Origin: Bacteroidota bacterium
Lineage (GTDB): Bacteria > Bacteroidota > Bacteroidia > NS11-12g > UBA955
Assembly (NCBI GenBank): GCA_030682255.1
Contig: JAUXOK010000028.1
Coordinates: forward strand, 1 to 64,000
Direction of reading: 5' to 3'
DNA: 64,000 nt
Position numbers and translations under genes: made by a program. Below, one piece after another: positions 18,121-25,735 of this stretch. The notes beneath the pieces were generated by a model. The model did not search any database. It had not been told where the DNA came from and saw only the letters and a list, made by a program, of their open reading frames with translations. Positions within the stretch are counted from its first letter, which is position 1. Every line of letters starts with the position of its first letter.

Positions 18121-18158
18121 AAAAAGTCGAGCAAACCAAATGTTTACTCGACTTTTTT
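18121..18158. terminator. symmetrical terminator between cas9 and the CRISPR array
   Basis: AAAAAGTCGAG and CTCGACTTTTT arms with an inner AAAC/GTTT pairing enclose a small loop. A-runs on the left and T-runs on the right make it functional in both directions. It can end cas9 mRNA and also stop leftward crRNA transcription before it enters cas9 antisense. Confidence 0.88.
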
Positions 18159-18223
18159 GTTCAATTTTTTTTGACATTAAAAACACCTAAATTCAATAAT
18201 AGCAACGCTTTGACACAGGGTAT
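18159..18223. promoter_or_regulatory. AT-rich presumed leader next to the first repeat
   Basis: The 65 bases between the terminator and the first repeat are the most likely integration leader, because the degenerate repeat is at the opposite end of the array. No open frame is present. Confidence 0.5.
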
Positions 18224-18239
18224 ATTGTAATTAATATGT

Positions 18240-18268
18240 CAAAGATACGAAACGAAACCAATTCACAA
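18240..18268 (-). promoter_or_regulatory. repeat-embedded promoter TTG-N18-TATCTTTG (first of 47 copies)
   Basis: On the minus strand the repeat has TTG (18268-18266), 18 bases, then TATCTTTG (18247-18240), which fits the Bacteroidota -33/-7 consensus. The same element recurs at the same place in each of the 47 intact repeats, so the last is at 21730-21758. Transcription would start about ten bases before the end of the repeat and run into the spacer to the left. Confidence 0.75.
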
Positions 18269-21200
18269 CGAATATCACTTCTCAAAAGATAAGAACATGA
18301 TTGTAATTAATATGTCAAAGATACGAAACGAAACCAATTCACAACCAGATTTGCCTTGAAAACTTCAAGTGCATTATTGTAATTAATATGTCAAAGATAC
18401 GAAACGAAACCAATTCACAACTATAGAGCTTAACACAGATATTCAACCACTATTGTAATTAATATGTCAAAGATACGAAACGAAACCAATTCACAACAGA
18501 GAGAAGATGCAATCAGCTATTGAACAATTGTAATTAATATGTCAAAGATACGAAACGAAACCAATTCACAACTTAATAGGGGATGCAATAACCAATTTAA
18601 TGATTGTAATTAATATGTCAAAGATACGAAACGAAACCAATTCACAACTAAACATAAGCATCATATTCACCCATATAAATTGTAATTAATATGTCAAAGA
18701 TACGAAACGAAACCAATTCACAACAGCAACGAAACTTTAATAATAAATGAAAACATTGTAATTAATATGTCAAAGATACGAAACGAAACCAATTCACAAC
18801 ACAGAAAAACGTGTATTGATTGTGATTGTTATTGTAATTAATATGTCAAAGATACGAAACGAAACCAATTCACAACGGTGAAGGGATGACAAATAATCCT
18901 TATGCAATTGTAATTAATATGTCAAAGATACGAAACGAAACCAATTCACAACGCACCAATAATTATGCTTTTACCTTTAAATATTGTAATTAATATGTCA
19001 AAGATACGAAACGAAACCAATTCACAACAACTTGAACATAAAAAGGATGGCAAAAGTGATTGTAATTAATATGTCAAAGATACGAAACGAAACCAATTCA
19101 CAACTAATTACAGCCTGGTAAAAGAAGATTTAAAATTGTAATTAATATGTCAAAGATACGAAACGAAACCAATTCACAACAACGGGGACTTACTTGATAA
19201 CGAACCATTATTGTAATTAATATGTCAAAGATACGAAACGAAACCAATTCACAACTAACTACCGGATATTGTCAGCCATTTGAAATTGTAATTAATATGT
19301 CAAAGATACGAAACGAAACCAATTCACAACCTTGGTATTTCTAGTTCGTCAAAGCTTTCTATTGTAATTAATATGTCAAAGATACGAAACGAAACCAATT
19401 CACAACAAACAAGATGTTATAAATGTAATTAACTATATTGTAATTAATATGTCAAAGATACGAAACGAAACCAATTCACAACTGAGCGGACACGCAGTAT
19501 CAGTAGGTAACGATTGTAATTAATATGTCAAAGATACGAAACGAAACCAATTCACAACACCGAAAAAGACAAGAAAAACAAAACCAAGATTGTAATTAAT
19601 ATGTCAAAGATACGAAACGAAACCAATTCACAACACTATAATAGAACAACCTTTATTTCCTGAAATTGTAATTAATATGTCAAAGATACGAAACGAAACC
19701 AATTCACAACTATCTAATGCTTGTATCTTTTGTATTCCATATTGTAATTAATATGTCAAAGATACGAAACGAAACCAATTCACAACGTATTGATTGTTTG
19801 GATAGAATTTGCACCTATTGTAATTAATATGTCAAAGATACGAAACGAAACCAATTCACAACCTTAAGCCATCGTTGGTGGCTAGTTGCATCATTGTAAT
19901 TAATATGTCAAAGATACGAAACGAAACCAATTCACAACATAAAATTGATGCTTTTAATTGGTTCGGCTATTGTAATTAATATGTCAAAGATACGAAACGA
20001 AACCAATTCACAACATAGCTTGCGCTTTTGTTACTTGTTGAAATATTGTAATTAATATGTCAAAGATACGAAACGAAACCAATTCACAACTATTTAAACA
20101 CTAACCAAACACTTTACAAAATTGTAATTAATATGTCAAAGATACGAAACGAAACCAATTCACAACCTAGGATTCATCATTGAGGATTTTCTTTAATTGT
20201 AATTAATATGTCAAAGATACGAAACGAAACCAATTCACAACAGCTGACTCAAATATGGATAAAGCTCGACTATTGTAATTAATATGTCAAAGATACGAAA
20301 CGAAACCAATTCACAACAACGCTTTGTTTGATTTTCGACACACCATTATTGTAATTAATATGTCAAAGATACGAAACGAAACCAATTCACAACTAATAGA
20401 AATGTAATAGAAAAGTGAGTGTTATTGTAATTAATATGTCAAAGATACGAAACGAAACCAATTCACAACACACACCAAGCACACCAAGTAGCAAAATGGA
20501 TTGTAATTAATATGTCAAAGATACGAAACGAAACCAATTCACAACATAGTAAGGATTCAAGATAATTTAACACCTATTGTAATTAATATGTCAAAGATAC
20601 GAAACGAAACCAATTCACAACCACAGCCGAAAGCCTAACAGAAGGAGAAACATTGTAATTAATATGTCAAAGATACGAAACGAAACCAATTCACAACGCT
20701 TATCCTTTAGCGGTTTTTTTTTGCGCTATTGTAATTAATATGTCAAAGATACGAAACGAAACCAATTCACAACCACCACAACCGCTGGGCAGTGTTGTAA
20801 TGAATTGTAATTAATATGTCAAAGATACGAAACGAAACCAATTCACAACCTATAGATTTAATTCAAACGACTGCAATTAATTGTAATTAATATGTCAAAG
20901 ATACGAAACGAAACCAATTCACAACAAATTTTTTAATGTGAAATAATGGCTTTTAATTGTAATTAATATGTCAAAGATACGAAACGAAACCAATTCACAA
21001 CAAGGGAACAAGAGGTACAAGATAAGCCAAAATTGTAATTAATATGTCAAAGATACGAAACGAAACCAATTCACAACATGGAGAACAATTTATTATCAAT
21101 GGGACTAATTGTAATTAATATGTCAAAGATACGAAACGAAACCAATTCACAACTATGGGGAGAATGCAGAATTTTTCAATAAGATTGTAATTAATATGTC

Positions 21201-21789
21201 AAAGATACGAAACGAAACCAATTCACAACAGCAACAAATCACTTAAAGCAATCGGCAAAATTGTAATTAATATGTCAAAGATACGAAACGAAACCAATTC
21301 ACAACGAAGAAACTATTAATAAAATAGGAGAAGTTATTGTAATTAATATGTCAAAGATACGAAACGAAACCAATTCACAACCATTATTTTGTAGAGTTGC
21401 TTTAGTTGATATTGTAATTAATATGTCAAAGATACGAAACGAAACCAATTCACAACCCAACACCCGAAGAAACGGAAAATTTTTATATTGTAATTAATAT
21501 GTCAAAGATACGAAACGAAACCAATTCACAACAATTAATCTTATTTATAAATTATGAAAACAATTGTAATTAATATGTCAAAGATACGAAACGAAACCAA
21601 TTCACAACGGAGTATCGTTACTTCGTTGAATGTCATTATTGTAATTAATATGTCAAAGATACGAAACGAAACCAATTCACAACCATATAAACGAAGGGTT
21701 TAAAGTGCTTATAATTGTAATTAATATGTCAAAGATACGAAACGAAACCAATTCACAACCAAAATCCTATATTTGGCACCCCCCTTTAA

Positions 21790-21835
21790 ATTGTAATTAA
21801 TATATTTCAAAGATTCGATTCTGTATTTAATATGC
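21790..21835 (-). repeat. degenerate terminal CRISPR repeat
   Basis: The first 14 bases match the repeat; after that there are insertions and substitutions (ATATTTCAAAGATTCGATT). The embedded promoter box becomes AATCTTTG instead of TATCTTTG. Terminal degeneration marks the old, leader-distal end. Confidence 0.85.
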
Positions 21836-21856
21836 GGTTTAAAACAATTTCCTCAA

Positions 21857-22048
21857 TTAACAATTAACCAAAAATTGATCTAAATCATTAAATATTGTAA
21901 TCTCACTAGGGTGGTTTTTTCTTAGGATTAATCTGCCTGCTTTATCAGCTTCTATATATTCTTTCTTTAGCTTTCTGACTTCCATCATTCTAGAATCATC
22001 TGCCATAAGACCTAATAAATCATCTAAGATATGTTCTTTGTTTTCCAT
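21857..22048 (-). CDS. small hypothetical protein, coupled to the upstream gene
   Basis: This is a 63-residue charged, helical protein (MENKEHILDDLLGLM ... RKLKKEYIEADKAGRL). I place the start at the ATG 22048-22046, which overlaps the stop of the preceding gene as TGATG, a sign of translational coupling. No family is recognised. It ends only 22 bases from the degenerate CRISPR repeat with no visible terminator. Transcripts of this operon could therefore run into the array in the crRNA direction. Confidence 0.6.
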   Translation of the reverse strand: MENKEHILDDLLGLMADDSRMMEVRKLKKEYIEADKAGRLILRKNHPSEITIFNDLDQFLVNC

Positions 22049-22446
22049 CAATCCTTTTTAATACACATTTCAGTATTGGGATAATCTATGCCTTTGGGGT
22101 TTTCTTTGTTGAAATAAATAACTGAAGTTGTATAACAATTGCCATCTGTAGAAATGATAGTTGCAATAATTTGGTCGCCTTTTTTAATTGAAAAAGGTTT
22201 TACTAAAACTTTTTTGCAAACCATTTTGTATTGACAATCGCTTATCCACTTAACTTTCCATATCATGGTTAACTTACCATTGGTATAACTTTTTTGTATG
22301 TTGTTTTTTCTTACACTTAAACCATTAGGAATAGTTGGGTAAAAAAAAGTACCTTCTTTAAATTTATAACAATCTAAAGCTTGGGAATTTCCTTCAATAG
22401 CAATAAAAAAAATGAATAATCCAACTATCGAATACTTTTTTATCAT
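22048..22446 (-). CDS. hypothetical secreted protein
   Basis: The 132-residue protein starts with a signal peptide (hydrophobic residues 6-18, ending EGNSQA). Several cysteines (DCYKF, DCQYKMVCKK, GNCYT, EMCIKK) could form disulphides outside the cytoplasm. I recognise no named family. Its stop overlaps the start of the 63-residue gene. It lies 29 bases from the DUF4920 lipoprotein gene on the same strand and may share its transcript. Confidence 0.65.
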   Translation of the reverse strand: MIKKYSIVGLFIFFIAIEGNSQALDCYKFKEGTFFYPTIPNGLSVRKNNIQKSYTNGKLTMIWKVKWISDCQYKMVCKKVLVKPFSIKKGDQIIATIISTDGNCYTTSVIYFNKENPKGIDYPNTEMCIKKD

Positions 22447-22475
22447 ACTGACTATAAGTTAAACCCCATTAAATA

Positions 22476-22841
22476 CTATTCGATAATAACGCCACTTGGT
22501 TCGAAGGATATTTCACCTTCTTCATCTTTAACAAATACACCCTTGGCGATGGCTTTTTTGCCTTTACTTTTTTTAGGTAAGATAAATTTTTCGTTGGTAT
22601 TGATGTAAAATTCCGAACTATCATTTTTAAAAGTCATCCAACAGCCAGAATGAGAGCAAACATTCTCAATTTTGCCTTCAATTTCATAAGTGGTGTCTTT
22701 GCCTTCGTTAAAAGCTTTTAAGGCAGTTTTCAATTCGGTGGGGTTAGATTTTTCAAAAGCTTCTCCAAATGCACCATTTTCAGGTGTTTGAGAACAAGAA
22801 ATTGCTAAAAATAATAAGATTGAAAATAAAATTTGTTTCAT
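22476..22841 (-). CDS. DUF4920-type lipoprotein
   Basis: The 121-residue protein has a lipoprotein signal with lipobox AISC (Cys16). The conserved DUF4920 core contains the motif ENVCSHSGCWMTFKND, whose two cysteines and Trp are typical of this periplasmic family, and a GVFVKDEEGEISFEPSGV end. The function is unknown; the paired cysteines suggest metal or redox chemistry. The start codon is only four bases from a consensus promoter box, so the mRNA may be leaderless. Confidence 0.8.
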   Translation of the reverse strand: MKQILFSILLFLAISCSQTPENGAFGEAFEKSNPTELKTALKAFNEGKDTTYEIEGKIENVCSHSGCWMTFKNDSSEFYINTNEKFILPKKSKGKKAIAKGVFVKDEEGEISFEPSGVIIE

Positions 22842-22845
22842 TATA

Positions 22846-22853
22846 CAAATTTA
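22846..22853 (-). promoter_or_regulatory. -7 box (TAAATTTG) of the DUF4920 gene
   Basis: A consensus box is separated from the ATG by four bases, which predicts a start of transcription at or very near the start codon. Confidence 0.6.
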
Positions 22854-22888
22854 GGCAGAAAAGGAATTGCTTGTAATATTATTTTTTG

Positions 22889-22896
22889 TAAGTTTG
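22889..22896 (+). promoter_or_regulatory. -7 box (TAAGTTTG) of the DUF3467 gene
   Basis: A consensus box lies 17 bases ahead of the ATG at 22914, divergent to the DUF4920 promoter. Confidence 0.6.
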
Positions 22897-22913
22897 AACT
22901 CTAAAATATTATC

Positions 22914-23240
22914 ATGAGTAAAAAAGAAGGTCAAATAGATCAACCCATCGACATCGAATTATCAGAAGAAATAGCAGAAGGTTCATATAGTAATTTAGCC
23001 ATAATTACACACAGTCAATCTGAATTTATCATCGATTTTGTTAGAATACTACCTGGCATTCCTAAAGGAAAAGTTAAAAGCAGAATTATTATGACACCTC
23101 AACATGCTAAAAGATTGTTGTTTGCCTTAGGTGATAATATGCACAAATTTGAAGAAAACTTTGGTGAAGTAGATATAGAAGCAGGCGGTGGAAATACTGG
23201 CTTTCCCATCAACTTTGGTGGAATGACTGGTCAGGCTTAA
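22914..23240 (+). CDS. DUF3467 domain protein
   Basis: The 108-residue cytoplasmic protein matches DUF3467: IDIELSEEIAEGSYSNLAII, then SEFIIDFVRILPGIPKGKVKSRIIM and TPQHAKRLLFALGDNM. The family is small, widespread and uncharacterised. The C-terminus is Gly-rich (GGGNTGFPINFGG). Its stop overlaps that of the convergent arginine decarboxylase gene by four bases. It is transcribed alone from its own promoter. Confidence 0.88.
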   Translation: MSKKEGQIDQPIDIELSEEIAEGSYSNLAIITHSQSEFIIDFVRILPGIPKGKVKSRIIMTPQHAKRLLFALGDNMHKFEENFGEVDIEAGGGNTGFPINFGGMTGQA

Positions 23241-24631
23241 TAACCTAATGTTTTCAACATACTTTTATACGTTTGTTCTTTAGAGAACAAGCGTGTATTG
23301 TAGTCGCCATTTTCATCAAGAGATATAATGATATGTTTGGGAGCAGGAGTTAGGCAATGCTGAATACCACCAAAACCAGCTAAACTTTCTTGATAGGCAC
23401 CTGTATGAAAATATCCAAGATATAAATGATCTTCAGGGTCGAACACTGGCAAATAGATGGCATTTGAATGTTGCTCACTGTTGTAATAATCATCACTATC
23501 GCAAGTTATACCACCTAATAAGACTCTTTCGTAAGTTTTATCCCAATTATTGAGAGGAAACATGATAAACTTTTTATTGATTGCCCATGAATCAGGCAGA
23601 GTAGTCATAAAACTACTGTCAATCATATTCCATTTCTCTCTGTCATTTTGCACTTTTTGATATTCAACTTTAAAAATTGCGCCTCCACTCTCTCCTACTG
23701 TAAATGAACCAAATTCTGTAAAGATATCAGGTTCTGGCACAGCATGACTATCGCAAACCATTTTAACTTGAGCAACGATTTCAGATGCCATGTACTCGTA
23801 ATCAAAATTAAATTTCAATGAGTTTTTGATAGGAAAACCGCCACCAATATTTAAACTATCTAAATCAGGACAAATCTTTTTTAATTCACAATATACGTTT
23901 AAACATTTGTGTAATTCATTCCAATAATAAGCATCATCTTCGATACCTGTATTGATAAAAAAGTGAAGCATTTTTAGCTTCATTTTAGCATTTGGTTTTA
24001 TTTTACTTTTATAAAACGGAACAATGTCTTTATATCCAATACCTAATCTAGAAGTATAAAAAGGAAACTTAGGTTCTTCTTCAGCTGCTATTCTTATACC
24101 ACATGAAAACTCATCATTAACTGCTTCTGAAAGTAAATCTACTTCTCTGATGTTATCTATAACAGGAATTACATTTTTAAAACCATCATTAATTAACATA
24201 GCAATGTTATCAATATAGTTTTGTAATTTAAATCCATTACATACGATGTATTTCTCTTTACTGAACAAACCTTGTTCATACAATGATTGTATCAAATTGA
24301 TATCAAATGCTGATGATGTTTCTAGATGAACTTCGTTTTTCAAAACCTCTTCTAACACATGGCTGAAATGGGAACTCTTGGTGCAATAACAATAATGATA
24401 CTTGGCTTTGTAATCTACTTTTGCCATAGCAACATTAAACCAAGTTCTAGCTTTTTTAATATTATCAGATATTTTTGGCAGGTAAGTAAACTTAAGCGGA
24501 GTACCATATTGTGCCACAATATCCATCAAAGGTATGTTGTGATATGTTAATTCTTTGTCATCATTTAATGCGAATTCATCAACCGGAAAGTCAAAAGTTT
24601 GTTCTATTAAATCTATATATTTATCTTTCAT
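23237..24631 (-). CDS. speA: arginine decarboxylase, PLP fold III (Bacteroidota SpeA type)
   Basis: The enzyme decarboxylates arginine to agmatine, the first step of polyamine synthesis in Bacteroidota. The 464-residue protein shows the alanine-racemase-like barrel with the PLP lysine in YHYCYCTKSSHF (Lys85). It also has the phosphate-binding loop NIGGGFPIKNS (about 264-274) and the C-terminal beta domain with GGITCDSDDYY (substrate Cys/Asp) and FHTGAYQESLAGFGG. The length is that of the short Bacteroidota form, not the ~650-residue proteobacterial SpeA. A related diaminopimelate or carboxynorspermidine decarboxylase is possible but less likely. The promoter is at 24669-24676. Confidence 0.85.
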   Translation of the reverse strand: MKDKYIDLIEQTFDFPVDEFALNDDKELTYHNIPLMDIVAQYGTPLKFTYLPKISDNIKKARTWFNVAMAKVDYKAKYHYCYCTKSSHFSHVLEEVLKNEVHLETSSAFDINLIQSLYEQGLFSKEKYIVCNGFKLQNYIDNIAMLINDGFKNVIPVIDNIREVDLLSEAVNDEFSCGIRIAAEEEPKFPFYTSRLGIGYKDIVPFYKSKIKPNAKMKLKMLHFFINTGIEDDAYYWNELHKCLNVYCELKKICPDLDSLNIGGGFPIKNSLKFNFDYEYMASEIVAQVKMVCDSHAVPEPDIFTEFGSFTVGESGGAIFKVEYQKVQNDREKWNMIDSSFMTTLPDSWAINKKFIMFPLNNWDKTYERVLLGGITCDSDDYYNSEQHSNAIYLPVFDPEDHLYLGYFHTGAYQESLAGFGGIQHCLTPAPKHIIISLDENGDYNTRLFSKEQTYKSMLKTLGY

Positions 24632-24668
24632 TTTGTATATCTAAATCAGTTAGGTAGTAATTGAAATG

Positions 24669-24676
24669 CAAAAGTA
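24669..24676 (-). promoter_or_regulatory. -7 box (TACTTTTG) of speA
   Basis: A consensus TAnnTTTG lies 37 bases upstream of the ATG. Confidence 0.5.
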
Positions 24677-24770
24677 ACTAACTTAGATGTTAATTCAATG
24701 TTAATTTTTTACAAATATAAAATGACAAAAACGAAGGTTTATATGTTAATTCGTATAGATAAAAAAGAAA

Positions 24771-25475
24771 TTAATAAAAGAATTCTTCATTTTTCTTTAA
24801 GTTTTTGGAATTAAACAAATAAGAAAATCCTATTCCAATATATGAACCACGATAGCCTAGTTGAAAATATGAAGGTGATTGTTCACCTCTAGAGATATCT
24901 AATAAAGTATGTGAACTAAATGAATGCCTATAGTACAAACCAAATACCATGGCATTACCTATTTTATTAAGTTTAGCCACTTCTACACCTAAATTAACCA
25001 TGGGATATGCTTCTTGTTTAAAACTCTCTTTTATTATAAATGATTTATTTTTATTCTCAATCATTCTATCTTTTTTTGAGAGCACTGTGTTGTAATTCAT
25101 CCCAACAACACCTCTGATATCTGAAGAGCTATTATGTTTAATAATAAAAGTTAAGTTTAATGGTATTTCAATGTTTGTAATTTGTTGTTTTAAGACATCC
25201 CCATTTCTATTGGTATCATTAAAAACCCTATATCCTTTTGATACAAAATTAGCTCCAGTAGATAAAGAAATACCTGATTCAAAACCATACTGAAATGTAA
25301 CACCGAAACCAAAACCTGATTTAAATCTAAAGTTAAAATTATCAGGTAATGAGTCTTGTATGGAAACTCTGGATGAAATTACAAAAGCATTTGGTCCAAA
25401 TCTAAAACCTTGCTGAGCATTGATTTTAATAAAAGAAGTACAAAATAATAAGCAAATGAAGAAATTCTTTAACAT
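24771..25475 (-). CDS. outer-membrane beta-barrel protein (PorT-like)
   Basis: The 234-residue protein starts with a signal peptide (ending KINAQQ). Amphipathic beta strands with alternating aromatic residues follow: GFGFGVTFQYGFESGISLSTG, IPLNLTFIIKH, MVFGLYYRHSF, YIGIGFSYLFN. This is the pattern of the Bacteroidota outer-membrane beta-barrel (PorT/OmpW-like) family. The usual terminal aromatic residue is present near the end. The ligand or role is unknown. It stands alone; a MITE-like element lies just upstream. Confidence 0.75.
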   Translation of the reverse strand: MLKNFFICLLFCTSFIKINAQQGFRFGPNAFVISSRVSIQDSLPDNFNFRFKSGFGFGVTFQYGFESGISLSTGANFVSKGYRVFNDTNRNGDVLKQQITNIEIPLNLTFIIKHNSSSDIRGVVGMNYNTVLSKKDRMIENKNKSFIIKESFKQEAYPMVNLGVEVAKLNKIGNAMVFGLYYRHSFSSHTLLDISRGEQSPSYFQLGYRGSYIGIGFSYLFNSKNLKKNEEFFY

Positions 25476-25508
25476 CGTTTCAAACCTACTATTTTTTTTT
25501 AATATATA

Positions 25509-25679
25509 AACCCAAAAAATTCATTAGGATTTCTATTCCTATAATTTTCTCCTTCAAAACAAGGCACTTCAAGATAAATGGCTCGTCAGCATAGCTTACT
25601 GCTATGACTCCTCTCCAAAGCACCTTGTTTTATTGGATAAAACCATCTCACAACTAAATCCTAATGAACTATTTGGGTT
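25509..25679. mobile_element. MITE-like element with 24-bp terminal inverted repeats
   Basis: The left end AACCCAAAAAATTCATTAGG (continuing to 25532) and the right end (25656-25679, finishing TTTGGGTT) are inverted copies differing at two of 24 positions. Inside lie a second inverted pair (AAAACAAGG/CCTTGTTTT) and a central hairpin CATAGC-TTACT-GCTATG, so the whole 171 bp can fold as one long nested hairpin. It carries no coding frame. Whether it moves is unknown. Confidence 0.65.
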
Positions 25680-25685
25680 GAATCA

Positions 25686-25716
25686 AAAAAAAAGCCCCTG
25701 AAAAATTCAAGGGCTT
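25686..25716 (-). terminator. intrinsic terminator of the BNR-repeat protein gene
   Basis: On the minus strand AAGCCCTTGAA and TTCAGGGGCTT arms around a short T loop are followed by nine T bases. It lies 19 bases past the stop at 25736. Confidence 0.85.
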
Positions 25717-25735
25717 AAATATTTAAAATCAATAA

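Larger units (their letters stand above)
18224..21835 (-). CRISPR. type II-C CRISPR array: 47 intact 46-bp repeats plus one degenerate repeat, 47 spacers
   Basis: I counted repeat starts one by one from 18224 to 21714. The period is 76 bases except for six of 75, giving 41 spacers of 30 bases and six of 29. The intact repeats look identical by eye; on the plus strand each starts ATTGTAATTAATATGTCAAA and ends GAAACCAATTCACAAC. The final copy (21790-21835) matches only its first part. The transcribed orientation is judged to be the minus strand, because the tracrRNA anti-repeat is complementary to that strand and because each repeat contains a minus-strand promoter. Unit order in transcripts is spacer then repeat beginning GTTGTGAATTGG. 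The length and the uniform repeats suggest an active locus. Confidence 0.98.

Noticed and set aside
19397-19436. A spacer containing TGTAATTAA like the start of the repeat, suggesting a rearranged repeat
   Set aside because: The match is only nine bases of AT-rich sequence, and spacer and repeat spacing are regular on both sides.
18224-21835. Array transcribed rightward from a leader next to cas9
   Set aside because: The tracrRNA anti-repeat is complementary to the minus-strand repeat, and the repeat's promoter-like element is also on the minus strand. The plus strand of the repeat has no TAnnTTTG.
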